The position numbers and the translations under genes are program-made. Below, one piece after another: positions 8,744 through 17,235 of a stretch of 64,000 bases of DNA. How positions within the stretch are numbered: position 1 is the stretch's first letter; the number at the start of each line of letters is the position of its first letter. Source of the stretch: Streptomyces sp. HPF1205 (GTDB taxonomy: Bacteria > Actinomycetota > Actinomycetes > Streptomycetales > Streptomycetaceae); contig NZ_JAINVH010000015.1 in the NCBI RefSeq assembly GCF_020400825.1, positions 1 to 64,000 on the forward strand, read 5' to 3'. The notes under the pieces are model-generated. The model searched no databases. It saw only the letters and a program-made list of their open reading frames with translations, and had not been told where the DNA came from.

Positions 8744-10104
8744 CTGCGATCACCTCCCTGCGAAGAGCCGTTGGTGGGGCCGGGGCCGGACCTGGAGGGC
8801 GAACCGCCCCGGGCCGGCCCGCCCGCTCCGGTGCCCGTACCGGACGAGCCCGGGGTACGGGAGCTGTGGGCGGCCATGCCGCCGGCGACCGGGTTGGCCG
8901 GCTGCGGGCCGCCGCCCTGGGCCTGCTCCTGGGGGCCGCCGCGGGCGCTGTGGGTCTTGATGCCCTGTTTGACCAGCGCGGCCGGGGAGGAGATGACGGC
9001 GGCGGCCTGGCTGCCGCCGGCCTCCTTGCGGCTGTTGCGCAGGTTGACCACGTCGTCGCCGAAGCCGGGCACGAACCGGTAGATCGCGAAGCTGGCGAAG
9101 ATCGCGAGCAGGATGATGGCCAGGCCCGAGACGACGGCGGAGAAGGAGTCCGGGCCGTTGTCGCCGGCGGACAGGGCGCCGGCCAGCCCGAGCACGACCA
9201 CGATGACGGGCTTGACCAGGATGACCGCGATCATGATGCCGGCCCAGCGCCTGACGTGGTGCCACATGTTCTTGTCGACCAGGCCGGCGTAGACGGCAGT
9301 GCCCAGCAGGGCCCCGACGTACAGCAGCGCCGCTCTGATCACCAGTTCGAGCCAGAGCACGCCGGCGGCCAGGACGGACACCATCGACACCACGATCAGC
9401 ATGATCGGGCCGCCTCCTATGTCGGTGCCCTTGGTGAGGGCGCCGGAGAAGGAGCCGAAGAAGATCTGGGTGTCCGACTTGGTGCCCGAGCCGACCACGG
9501 CGGTGACGGCGTCCGTGGCGCTCACCACCGTGTACAGCACGAGGGGGGTGAACGCGCTGGCCAGGACGGTCAGCCACAGGAAGCCCACGGCCTCGGTGAG
9601 GGCCTCGGTCAGCGGCACGCCGCGCACGGCGCGCTTGGCGACGGCCAGCAGCCACAGGACCAGGGTCAGGATGGTGGACGCGGCGAAGACCACGGCGTAC
9701 TGCCGCAGGAACGCGGTGTTGGTGAAGTCCACCTGCGTGGTGCGGGTGACGGCGGCGGCCAGTTTGTCGATCGTCCACGACGCGGCGGTGGCGCAGCCCT
9801 TGGCCAGCGAGGTGAGCGGGTCGAGGGAGTCGGCGGCGCCGGACTTCGAGGGGGCGGTGGGAGTGCCCCGGGTGCAGTACGACTTGGCGGGGCCGCGGAT
9901 GTAGGCGCAAGGGTCGTGCGTGGGCGTGGGGTGGCCGGCGCCGTTCGCGGACGAGGTCGCGGACGAGGTCGCGGACGAGGTCGCGGACGAGGTCGCGGAC
10001 GGGGTCGGGCCGGGGGTGGCGAAGGCGCGCGTGGCCGTCAGGACGGCGGTCGCCTGGACGGCCGCCAGGGCGAGCGCGGCCTTGCGCAGAGCACTACCGG
10101 GCAT
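8740..10104 (-). CDS. VirB6/TrbL-like polytopic membrane protein
   Basis: A 454-aa protein with an N-terminal signal sequence (1-29, ending TRAFATP). A Ser/Ala/Thr repeat (about 34-53) follows, then a Cys-containing extracytoplasmic segment and about six hydrophobic helices between residues 138 and 350. The tail is Gly/Pro-rich and cytosolic (about 375-454). This is the layout of SCO6881-family VirB6/TrbL proteins that form the inner-membrane part of actinobacterial T4SSs. The Ser/Ala repeat is coded by a 12-bp tandem repeat and may vary in length between strains. It overlaps its neighbours by 4 and 11 bases, so it sits in a tight operon. Confidence 0.82.
   Translation of the reverse strand: MPGSALRKAALALAAVQATAVLTATRAFATPGPTPSATSSATSSATSSATSSANGAGHPTPTHDPCAYIRGPAKSYCTRGTPTAPSKSGAADSLDPLTSLAKGCATAASWTIDKLAAAVTRTTQVDFTNTAFLRQYAVVFAASTILTLVLWLLAVAKRAVRGVPLTEALTEAVGFLWLTVLASAFTPLVLYTVVSATDAVTAVVGSGTKSDTQIFFGSFSGALTKGTDIGGGPIMLIVVSMVSVLAAGVLWLELVIRAALLYVGALLGTAVYAGLVDKNMWHHVRRWAGIMIAVILVKPVIVVVLGLAGALSAGDNGPDSFSAVVSGLAIILLAIFASFAIYRFVPGFGDDVVNLRNSRKEAGGSQAAAVISSPAALVKQGIKTHSARGGPQEQAQGGGPQPANPVAGGMAAHSSRTPGSSGTGTGAGGPARGGSPSRSGPGPTNGSSQGGDRR
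9947..10006 (-). repeat. 12-bp tandem repeat coding a Ser-Ala-Thr-Ser tract
   Basis: Four perfect copies of GCGGACGAGGTC plus one variant copy, inside the VirB6-like gene. Each unit encodes four residues, so gain or loss of a unit keeps the frame. It lies just after the signal sequence, where length change is likely tolerated. Confidence 0.9.
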
Positions 10105-10990
10105 AGGTGAAGCCTCCGAACCCGTTCACCGCGTCGGCCATGTCCTTGGCCGACGACGCCGTCTGGTCCCGTCCTACGGGAGCGGGACCGTCCTTCTGCT
10201 GGAAGTCGGTGATCTTCCAGTCGCCGGAGGTCCAGGTCATCCGGAACGTGTTCGTGTACCAGCCCTCGGTCACCGGGCTGGTGGAGCCCTCGCCCGCCAG
10301 GCCGAACAGCGAGGAGTACCAGATGCTCACGGTCGCCGTGGCGCCGTCGTAGCCGGTGAGTTCGGCGCCGACGGGGTTGACCCGGCTTATGAACGTCATG
10401 CCCTTGGGCGCGGTGCCGTCGCTGTTCAGGCCGATGCGCTGCAGGAACGCGGGGTCGGTGTACGCCTTGTCCAGCTGGTTCCGCGAGGCCGCGGCGGCCC
10501 GCGGGGCGTAGACCGTGCTGACGATGCGGTGCCGCGTCTGCGTGTCGAACATCCCCGTCCCGCCCAGGGCCACCGCGTAGTTCGCCGCCGCCGACTGGGC
10601 GCCCTGCGCGGTGTGGGCGAAGCCGGAGGGGATGCCGGCGGTCCTGCCCGTGACGGGGGCGACGCCGGTGGGGGCGGTGGGGGCGGAGCCCTTCGAGCCG
10701 CGGGAGCCCGAGCCGGAGCCGGAGGAACCGGAGGAGCCGGTGGAACCGGAGGAGCCGGAGGAACCGGAGGAGCCGGAGGAGCCCGAGGCGCTGTCGGAGG
10801 ACGCCGTGGGGGAGGAGGAGTCGTGGGAGTGGCCGCCGCGGTTGGCGAAGGCGATCGCGGCGATGAGGAGGACGACGATGCTGACGACGGTGATCAGGGC
10901 GCGGCGGGGCTGGGCCGGGCGGCGGGCGCCGCCGCCGTGGCCCTCGGGCATCCGGGTCCTGGTCGGGGGGCCGTCCTGACCGAGGCTCAT
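10094..10990 (-). CDS. VirB8-like single-pass T4SS protein
   Basis: A 298-aa protein with a basic cytosolic N-terminus, one helix (31-49), a Ser/Gly-rich linker (about 57-98) and an extracytoplasmic domain (about 120-290). The outer domain has the look of the NTF2-like VirB8/TcpC fold (GMTFISRVNPVGAELTGYDGATATVSIWYSSLFG, then GDWKITDFQ). VirB8 proteins bridge core components. It is the second gene of the operon, and its last 11 bases overlap the VirB6-like start. The family assignment rests on architecture and context more than on a diagnostic motif. Confidence 0.72.
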   Translation of the reverse strand: MSLGQDGPPTRTRMPEGHGGGARRPAQPRRALITVVSIVVLLIAAIAFANRGGHSHDSSSPTASSDSASGSSGSSGSSGSSGSTGSSGSSGSGSGSRGSKGSAPTAPTGVAPVTGRTAGIPSGFAHTAQGAQSAAANYAVALGGTGMFDTQTRHRIVSTVYAPRAAAASRNQLDKAYTDPAFLQRIGLNSDGTAPKGMTFISRVNPVGAELTGYDGATATVSIWYSSLFGLAGEGSTSPVTEGWYTNTFRMTWTSGDWKITDFQQKDGPAPVGRDQTASSAKDMADAVNGFGGFTYAR

Positions 10991-11150
10991 CGGGCCGCCG
11001 CCTTCCCGGGCACGCCGCAGCGCCGCGGGACGCGGAGGGCACCGCTGCTCGATTGAGTGGGCATCAGCACGCAGCCTCGGGTGTGAAGGGAAGGCGGAGC
11101 CGGGGACGGGCTCCCGGGGGCGGAGCCGGCGCGGGCCGGCGGGGCCGTGG

Positions 11151-11459
11151 CTAGACGGCCATGCCGTACACGATGGTGAACAGGGTGCCGAGGGAACCGA
11201 TGATGAACACTCCGGTCAGTCCGGCGATGATCAACCCCTTGCCCTGCTCGGCGCTGAAGGTGTCGCGCAGTGCCGTCGCGCCGATGCGCTGTTTGGCAGC
11301 GCCCCAGATCGCGATGGCCAGGCACAGCAGGATCGCCACCGCCATGACCACCTCGACCATCACGCGCGCTTCGTTTCCCAGGCTACCGAAGGGTCCCCAG
11401 TCGGGCGCGATGCCGCCGATGATGGTGTTGATGTCGCCCTTCGCGGCTGCAAGATACAT
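11151..11459 (-). CDS. VirB2/TrbC-like small membrane protein
   Basis: About 102 aa with two hydrophobic helices (VMVEVVMAVAILLCLAIAIWG and GLIIAGLTGVFIIGSLGTLFTIVYGM) separated by a short basic loop. This is the pilin-like VirB2 pattern of Gram-positive T4SSs, but without an obvious long signal peptide. ATG 11459 (MYLAAAKGD) fits the GGTGGTGAG just upstream; the GTG at 11471 would add four residues. It is the first gene of the leftward operon and, with the other five, makes the six-gene set I recall as SCO4126-4131 (cmdA-F). A weak hairpin (11096-11114) follows it, before the VirB8-like gene. Confidence 0.75.
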   Translation of the reverse strand: MYLAAAKGDINTIIGGIAPDWGPFGSLGNEARVMVEVVMAVAILLCLAIAIWGAAKQRIGATALRDTFSAEQGKGLIIAGLTGVFIIGSLGTLFTIVYGMAV

Positions 11460-11696
11460 ATAACTCACCACCCCGCTCGATCAGTTGACTCCCTCGCCGG
11501 GGCGCAAGGGGCCAGGATCTATCTTGACTGAGGATTCCGCTGTTTCATGTCGACTCAGCGACTTTCTCGGTGGATCCTCCGTGTGATCCGGCCCCCAACC
11601 GGCAGACTGGTGCGCGGACCGGTGTTCGAAAGCCGTGGACGACTACTCTGTGTATCACGAGCATCACCGTAGGGCAACGGAAGGGACGGGCCCGCC
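11460..11696. promoter_or_regulatory. Divergent promoter region of the T4SS-like cluster
   Basis: These 237 bases separate the leftward T4SS-like operon from the rightward VirB1-like hydrolase, so one region probably drives both. It is clearly richer in A/T than the genes on either side (for example the stretch around 11517-11560). A TTGACT hexamer at 11523-11528 could be a rightward -35, but I found no matching -10, so no promoter is assigned. Confidence 0.4.
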
Positions 11697-12704
11697 GTGG
11701 CGCGGAAAATCTGGCTCACCGTCATCATGGGGGTGGGCCTGTTCCTTTCGCTGATCGCGCTTCTCGTGGTGGGGACCTTCTCGGCGGCGGCGGGGCTGGC
11801 GAGGAACGCCCGGGAGGCGGTGGCGCTGGCCAAGGGCGCGGTGCCGGCCGCGTACGAGCCGATCGTGCAGCAGTGGGGCAACCTGTGCCCGGCGCTGAAC
11901 CCGGCGCTGCTGGCCGCGCAGCTCTACCAGGAGAGCGGGTGGAACCCCAGGGCGCGCAGCGGGGCGGACGCGGAGGGGATCGCCCAGTTCATCCCGGGTA
12001 CGTGGGCGACGCACGGCGTGGACGGCGACGGCGACGGCAAGGCCGACGTGTGGGACCCGCAGGACGCGATCCCGTCGGCGGCGCGGTACGACTGCGATCT
12101 GGCGGCGTACGTGAAGAACGTGCCGGGGGACAACACGGACAACATGCTCGCGTCGTACAACGCGGGCGCGTACGCGGTGATCCAGGCGGGCGGCATCCCG
12201 CCGTTCGCCGAGACGCAGAACTACGTGCGGATCATCCGCTCGCTGGCGAAGAGCTTCGCGGCGCCCGTCGGCCGCCTGGCGCCCTCGCAGCAGGCGGCGG
12301 CGGCGATCTCGTTCGCGCAGGACCAGCTCGGCAAGAAGTACCTGTGGGGCGGCGAGGGGCGGGCCGACCAGGGCGGGCGGTTCGACTGCTCGGGCCTGAC
12401 GCAGGCGTCGTACGCCTCGGTGGGCGTCAAGCTGCCGCGGGTGGCCAACGACCAGTGGAACGCCGGGCCGCACCCGAGCCGCGACCAACTGCTGCCCGGT
12501 GACCTGGTGTTCTTCGCCTACGACCTCAACGACCCGCGCACCATTCACCACGTGGGCATCTACGTGGGCGGCGGCTACATGATCGACGCCCCGCACAGCG
12601 GCGCGTACATCCGCTTCGACCCGATCGACGCGGCGGACTACATCGGGGCGACGCGGGTGACCCAGGACGGCGCGGCGGCGCTGCCGTCGGCGCAGGCCGC
12701 GTAA
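11697..12704 (+). CDS. Lytic transglycosylase/NlpC-P60 peptidoglycan hydrolase
   Basis: A 335-aa two-domain cell-wall enzyme (VirB1-like). An N-terminal helix (about 5-28) serves as anchor or signal. An SLT domain follows (about 53-180) with catalytic Glu79 in QES and the motifs GIAQFIPGTW (94-103) and ASYNAGAYAV (152-161). An NlpC/P60 endopeptidase (about 205-325) has Cys231 in FDCSG, a His at 284/285 and H300. It should cut both glycan strands and stem peptides. Its divergent position at the head of the T4SS-like operon fits local wall opening for that machine. GTG 11697 is the start. Confidence 0.9.
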   Translation: MARKIWLTVIMGVGLFLSLIALLVVGTFSAAAGLARNAREAVALAKGAVPAAYEPIVQQWGNLCPALNPALLAAQLYQESGWNPRARSGADAEGIAQFIPGTWATHGVDGDGDGKADVWDPQDAIPSAARYDCDLAAYVKNVPGDNTDNMLASYNAGAYAVIQAGGIPPFAETQNYVRIIRSLAKSFAAPVGRLAPSQQAAAAISFAQDQLGKKYLWGGEGRADQGGRFDCSGLTQASYASVGVKLPRVANDQWNAGPHPSRDQLLPGDLVFFAYDLNDPRTIHHVGIYVGGGYMIDAPHSGAYIRFDPIDAADYIGATRVTQDGAAALPSAQAA

Positions 12705-12746
12705 CGCCTGGGGCGAGTGCGCTCGGTGAGGCGTTGGCCCGTGATC

Positions 12747-12762
12747 GGGGCCGCGCGGCCCC
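12747..12762 (+). terminator. GC palindrome after the wall hydrolase gene
   Basis: A perfect 16-base self-complementary sequence beginning GGGGCCGC, 43 bases after the stop of the hydrolase gene. There is no T-run, as is usual in Streptomyces. It is a plausible but unproven terminator. Confidence 0.45.
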
Positions 12763-12941
12763 GCCGGCCCCCGGCGCTGGTCACCCTTGCATAACGGCAT
12801 GGTGATCATCTGGCGAAAACCGGAACGCTACATATCGTGTCGGCCGTTGTACGGGGGAGAATGGCTTGTGACTCAAGCGACGGGGGTTGCACACGAGCCG
12901 AGCCACGTCACGTCAGCCGCCAGACAAGGGGCACCACCGCC

Positions 12942-13679
12942 ATGGCAGAGGTCGCTAACGACAGCGTGAACCCCGACATCCGCCTGCTGCGCGGCATCAA
13001 CGACCTCGCCCGGCAGGCGCCGCGCGGCGTCGACCGGGTGGTGGAGTTCCTCGCCGAGTACGGGGTGATGGTCGCGCTGGCGGCCGTGACCGCCTGGTGC
13101 TGGTGGCGGGTCGCCCGCCGCTCGGACGACGCCCCCGCCGCGGTCGCCGGCGTCGCCTGGTCGGTCCTGGCGGCCGGCGTCACGCTCCTGCTCGGCATCC
13201 CGGTGCGCGCCCTGGTCGCGCGCCCCAGACCGTACGAGGAGCACGACGGCCTGGACGTGCTGGCGCGCGCCCACGGCTTCTCCTTCGTCAGCGACCGCTC
13301 GGCGGTCGCCGGGGCCGTGGCCGTCGGGCTGTTCATGGTCAGCCGCAAACTCGGCGCCGTGGGCGGGCTGCTGGCCGCCGCCGAGGGGTTCGGCGTCGTC
13401 TACCTGGGGCTGCACTACCCGACCGACGTCATCGGCGGCTACGCGCTGGGCGCCGCCACCACCTTGCTGCTGGCCCCGCCCGCCCTGGCCCTGCTGACCG
13501 CCGCGACCACGGCACTGGCCCGCTCCCGGTGGGCGGTTCTGGTACGGGTGCCGGCGCGGGCCGGCGCACAAGGCGGTGCCGCGGGCGAGCGGGAGAGGGA
13601 GCGGGGGCGGGAGCGGCCGCGCGGCACCCAGCCGGCCCAGCGGCACCACAGCGCGGCCGACAAGGACCTCGCGGCGTAG
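12942..13679 (+). CDS. PAP2-family membrane protein with altered active site
   Basis: A 245-aa membrane protein of the PAP2/undecaprenyl-diphosphatase fold with four or five helices and a charged Arg/Glu-rich tail. The three phosphatase motifs are present but eroded. KX6RP is RALVARPRP (K to R). PSGH is replaced by VSDR, so the catalytic acid His is lost. SRX5HX3D is GVVYLGLHYPTD, keeping His and Asp but losing Arg. It may be inactive or act on something else. ATG 12942 with AAGGGG upstream fits better than the frame's upstream starts, whose extension (12837 onward) is unlike the family. Confidence 0.8.
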   Translation: MAEVANDSVNPDIRLLRGINDLARQAPRGVDRVVEFLAEYGVMVALAAVTAWCWWRVARRSDDAPAAVAGVAWSVLAAGVTLLLGIPVRALVARPRPYEEHDGLDVLARAHGFSFVSDRSAVAGAVAVGLFMVSRKLGAVGGLLAAAEGFGVVYLGLHYPTDVIGGYALGAATTLLLAPPALALLTAATTALARSRWAVLVRVPARAGAQGGAAGERERERGRERPRGTQPAQRHHSAADKDLAA

Positions 13680-13784
13680 CGCGGGGACGCGCCGGACGGC
13701 ACCTCGGGCGCGCCGCACCTCCCCGCGCGGCCCCTCACAGGCCCCCGCGCGGCCCCACGCGGCCTCGCAGGCCCTCGCAGGCCC

Positions 13785-15359
13785 TCACAGGGCCTGCGGG
13801 AAGTCGAACAGCCGGGAGGGGTCCAGGCGGTGCTTGACGGCCGTCAGGCGGTCGGCGTTGGGGCCGTAGTAGGCGGTGCGCCAGGAGCCGAGCGTCGGAT
13901 CGGCGTAGTTGGCGTAGGCGCCGCCCGAGGCCCAGCGCCGCATGGCCGCGTGAGTGTCCGTCAGCCACGAGCCCGTGGACAGGTGGTCCGAGGCGATGTA
14001 CTGCACGAGCACGCGGGACCTGCGGTGCGGGAAGGCGGTCGCGGTCGGCGAGGGCCGGTTGACGGCGCCGCCCAGGGCGGTCAGCGCGATGCTGCCCGCG
14101 CCGGAGCCCGACAGCCGGCTCAGCCGCTCGGTGTGCGCGAGCAGGGCGTCGACGCCGGCGGACGGCAGTTCGGCGGAGACGAAGTCCGAGCGCGCGGTGT
14201 ACGTCTCGCGGCCCAGGTGGCCGGCCGGGGCCAGGTGGCACTGGGCGGCGGACAGGTTCGCGCAGCCCGCGTACGCGAACATCGCGTTCACGTAACTGTG
14301 GTCCCGCAGGGTCACCGACCTCGCGGGCGAGCCGACCGCGGCGGTCAGGGTGGCGACGGCGGCGGCGAGGCCGGCGTGCGAGCCGGTGGACATCATGGGG
14401 ACGGCCACCGAGGGCGGGCCGCCGGCCGCGCAGTCCAGGTGCAGCGCCGACCAGATCGCGTCCGGCTGGTCGGGGCCCCAGTGCTGCCAGGCCCGCACCA
14501 CCTCGGCGGCCCGCGACCAGGGCCAGGTCAGGTAGCCGGTCACCACGGACGGCACCGGGTGGGTGGCGAAGGTCAGGGAGGTCACGACGCCGAACTGGCC
14601 GTTGCCGCCGCCGCGAAGCGCCCAGAACGTATCGGGATCGGACGAGGCGGACACCTCGCGGACCCGGCCGTCCGCCGTGACGAGGGTCGCGCCCGTGAGG
14701 CTGTCGCAGGTCAGGCCCATGGACCGGCTGACCACACCGTGCCCGCCGCCCAGGGTGAGGCCCGATATGGCGACCGACGGGCACGAGCCGCCCGGAACCG
14801 TACGGCCGCGCTGCCCGAGCGTGTTGTAGACGTCGATCAGCTTCGCGCCCGCCCCTATGGTGGCCGTCGTGCCGTCCAGCCGGATCGAGTTGAGCCTGGA
14901 GACGTCGATGATCAGCCGTCCGTCGCCGCTGGAGTAGCCGGCGTACGAGTGGCCACCGCTGCGGATGGCCGGCGGCGTGCCCGTCCGGCGGGCGAAGTCC
15001 AGGCACGTCCTTATGTCGGAGGTGCTCGTCACATAGGCGATGGCGGCCGGGCGCAGGACGTCGAAGCGGGTGTTGTAGAGGCGGTGGTCGCGGGCGTAGG
15101 CGCTGTCCCGCGGGCGTATCAGCGGCCCGTGGAGCGAGGCGGCCAGCGCATTCCAGTCGGCCTTGGCGTGAGCGGCGGTGGTACGGCCGCCGGCCCCGGG
15201 CGTCGCCGTCGCGGACGGCGTTGACGCGGCGGACCCGGCCGGCGCCTTGGCGTCGCCGCTCCCCTTGTCCGTGCACCCGGCGGTCAGCCACGCGCCCGCG
15301 ACCGCCCCGCCGCCCGCCCTGAGCGCCCCGCGCCGCGTCGTACCGCCCATTCCGCCCAT
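13785..15359 (-). CDS. FAD-linked oxidase of the berberine-bridge type, Tat lipoprotein
   Basis: A 524-aa secreted flavoenzyme. The N-terminus has twin Arg (TTRRGAL), a hydrophobic stretch and a lipobox (LTAGC), so export by Tat and lipid anchoring are likely. An FAD-binding PCMH domain contains RSGGHSYAGYS (His) and GLTCDSLTGA (Cys), the two sites of bicovalent flavin attachment in this family. The C-terminal BBE segment is YYGPNADRLTAVKHRLDP. Such enzymes oxidise sugars or alcohols with O2; the substrate here is unknown. ATG 15359 or the ATG at 15350 may be used. It is convergent with the PAP2 gene. Confidence 0.87.
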   Translation of the reverse strand: MGGMGGTTRRGALRAGGGAVAGAWLTAGCTDKGSGDAKAPAGSAASTPSATATPGAGGRTTAAHAKADWNALAASLHGPLIRPRDSAYARDHRLYNTRFDVLRPAAIAYVTSTSDIRTCLDFARRTGTPPAIRSGGHSYAGYSSGDGRLIIDVSRLNSIRLDGTTATIGAGAKLIDVYNTLGQRGRTVPGGSCPSVAISGLTLGGGHGVVSRSMGLTCDSLTGATLVTADGRVREVSASSDPDTFWALRGGGNGQFGVVTSLTFATHPVPSVVTGYLTWPWSRAAEVVRAWQHWGPDQPDAIWSALHLDCAAGGPPSVAVPMMSTGSHAGLAAAVATLTAAVGSPARSVTLRDHSYVNAMFAYAGCANLSAAQCHLAPAGHLGRETYTARSDFVSAELPSAGVDALLAHTERLSRLSGSGAGSIALTALGGAVNRPSPTATAFPHRRSRVLVQYIASDHLSTGSWLTDTHAAMRRWASGGAYANYADPTLGSWRTAYYGPNADRLTAVKHRLDPSRLFDFPQAL

Positions 15360-15567
15360 CCGCCCACCGCCGTGTCGAGTCCGCAGGTCACCGGGTCGCC
15401 CGGCCACCGAGTCAGGAGGGCCGCACTGTCCCGCGCGCGCCTCCGCAAACCCAAGACGCGGGGGGTGGGATTCCGGTTGCCGCCGGCACGGCGGCGGGCT
15501 GGGCAGCGTGCGGGGCGGCAGGCGGCGGGGCGGCAGGCGTCCGGTTGCGCCCGGGCGCGCGCCGCCC

Positions 15568-15783
15568 TCACGCCTGGCCGGTGCCGTCGGCGTGGGACAG
15601 GGCGTCGCGCCGGGCGCGGTCGCGGGCACGGCGGGCGGGGCCTTTCCAGCCGCAGTCGCAGCGGGCGGAGGCGAAGGAGCCGCGTTCCACGACGCGGGTG
15701 CGGTGGCCGGGGCCCGGGTCGGGGTCCGCGTCCGGCTCCGGGGCGGGCTCGGCGGGCTCGGGCGTGGGGTCCGGCGACGGCAC
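15568..15783 (-). CDS. Small hypothetical protein with a CDCGW motif
   Basis: A 71-aa protein. The first half is Pro/Glu/Asp-rich and the second half is basic: RCDCGWKGPARRARDRARRDALSH. The Cys-x-Cys-Gly-Trp core with a trailing Arg-rich helix resembles small conserved actinobacterial proteins of unknown role; the lone Cys pair is not enough for a standard zinc ribbon. The GTG start has GGGAGG directly against it, which is too close, so the start is uncertain. No function is assigned. Confidence 0.5.
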   Translation of the reverse strand: MPSPDPTPEPAEPAPEPDADPDPGPGHRTRVVERGSFASARCDCGWKGPARRARDRARRDALSHADGTGQA

Positions 15784-15908
15784 CCTCCCACCGTAACGGG
15801 CGAGCGGGCGTCCCGTGACGGGGTCGTCGGGACCGTCGTTATCAGGACGCGGCCCCGGCTGGAAGAGCTGTGGCGGCGGTGTCCCACGGTGTCCATGGGG
15901 GTGCGGTG

Positions 15909-16787
15909 ATGGCGGTACGGCGACTGCCCGGCGTGGCGGCGGCCACGGCTCTGGGCGCGGCCCTGCTGTCCGGCTGCGGCGGTCAGGCCGCGGGCTCGGC
16001 GGCGGCCGACACCCGGGACGGCGCCGCGGCGCGCGCGGTGACCGCCGCCGCCGACACGCTGGTACGGGCGGGCAGCTCGCGGGTGACCACCGCCATGCGG
16101 ATGGCCAGCGGCGGCACCTGGCTGACCATCACCGGCACCGGCGCTTTCGACTACACGGCGCGCCGCGGCCGGCTGACCCTCACCCTGCCCAGGAACGCCG
16201 CGGGCGCCCAGGAGCACAAGCCGATCACCGAGCTGCTGCTCCCCGGCGCCCTCTACATGAAGGACCGCGGCGAGGGCGTGCCGCCCGGCAAGTGGGTACG
16301 GGTGGACACCACGCGGCTGCCCGACGGCAACCTGGTGACCGGCGGCGCCACCGGGCCGCTGGACGCGGCCGACCTGCTGCGGGGGACCCGGGAGGTCACC
16401 CTGGTCGGCGAGGAGACCCTCCCGGACGGCACGAGGGCGCGCCACTACGAGGGCACCGCCGACATCGCGCTCGCCGCCCGCGCGACCCCGGCCGCCGACC
16501 GCGGCCCGCTGGAGGCAGCGGCCAAGGGCTTCGCCAGGACCCGGGTGCCGTTCGACGCGTGGCTCGACGCGGAGGGGCGGCTGCGGCGGCTGAGTCAGAC
16601 CTTCACGTTCGGCGCGGCCGGCACCGGCGGGGGCGCGGTCCGCGAGGTCACTGTGGTCTCTACCACTCGCTTCGACGGGTTCGGGGTGCCGGTGCCGATG
16701 GCGATGCCGCGACCTGCGGACATCTGGTCCGGAAAGATCGTTTCTGCGCCGGCGGGGCGGGGGTCCGGCCCGGTCGGGTCGCGCTAA
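15909..16787 (+). CDS. Lipoprotein, LolA/LppX-like fold possible
   Basis: A 292-aa exported lipoprotein: a signal peptide with lipobox LLSGC (Cys near residue 22), then a domain of about 230 residues. Its pattern (thresholded beta segments such as GTWLTITGTGAFDY, then KPITELLLPGALYMKDRGE and LPDGTRARHYEGTADI) recalls LolA/LppX-type lipoproteins that hold a hydrophobic molecule. This is a resemblance, not a diagnostic match. ATG 15909 follows GGGGGTGCGGTG. No operon partners. Confidence 0.7.
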   Translation: MAVRRLPGVAAATALGAALLSGCGGQAAGSAAADTRDGAAARAVTAAADTLVRAGSSRVTTAMRMASGGTWLTITGTGAFDYTARRGRLTLTLPRNAAGAQEHKPITELLLPGALYMKDRGEGVPPGKWVRVDTTRLPDGNLVTGGATGPLDAADLLRGTREVTLVGEETLPDGTRARHYEGTADIALAARATPAADRGPLEAAAKGFARTRVPFDAWLDAEGRLRRLSQTFTFGAAGTGGGAVREVTVVSTTRFDGFGVPVPMAMPRPADIWSGKIVSAPAGRGSGPVGSR

Positions 16788-16893
16788 ATGGTCCTTCCGT
16801 GCCATGCGGAGGGGCGCACGGGGTCCTTACGCTGGTGAGCGGCCGCCGCGGGTGCACGGCACGTGCGCCCGCGCTCACGAGCGAGGAGGTGGT

Positions 16894-17067
16894 GTGCGTA
16901 TGGCGCCGTCGCCCGGAACCTCGGTGCAGGACGATGCGGTCGCCCTCGCCGAGATCGACCTGTGCGGTGAGCTGATGATTGCTGCGTCCACCGCTGATGA
17001 GGAGAGGTTGAGCTTCGCTCGGATCGATGAGGTGCTTGAGGTGGGGCGGGGGACGGGTGCGGGTTGA
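16894..17067 (+). CDS. Small hypothetical protein (57 aa)
   Basis: A short acidic protein: after VRMAPSPGTS comes VQDDAVALAEIDLCGELMIA and then ERLSFARIDEVLEVG. GTG 16894 or ATG 16900 would be used; GAGGAGG at 16883-16889 suits either. The helix-rich core looks like the small conserved proteins common in Streptomyces genomes, but I can name no function. It directly precedes the GC-rich repeat block. Confidence 0.6.
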   Translation: MRMAPSPGTSVQDDAVALAEIDLCGELMIAASTADEERLSFARIDEVLEVGRGTGAG

Positions 17068-17235
17068 CGGTTCGCCCGGCCTGCGCCGGGCCTGGCCTCT
17101 CCGCTGCGCGGCTTGAGGCTTGCGCTTTGCGCTTTGCGCTGCGCGGCACGCTGCGGCCGGGTACGTCGGCGTCGGCGTTCGGCTTGTGGGTTGAGCGGGC
17201 GGGCGCCGTTGATGGTTTCGGGCCGTTGCCGTGTG

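Noticed and set aside
3880-12704. T4SS-like cluster as an integrated conjugative element
   Set aside because: No integrase, excisionase, relaxase, Tra septal pump, Spd genes or flanking tRNA gene were seen, and the cluster sits in a conserved chromosomal neighbourhood.
15360-16805. Extension of the FAD oxidase frame far upstream
   Set aside because: The extension crosses the small gene and the lipoprotein gene. The Tat-lipobox start at 15359 explains the N-terminus.
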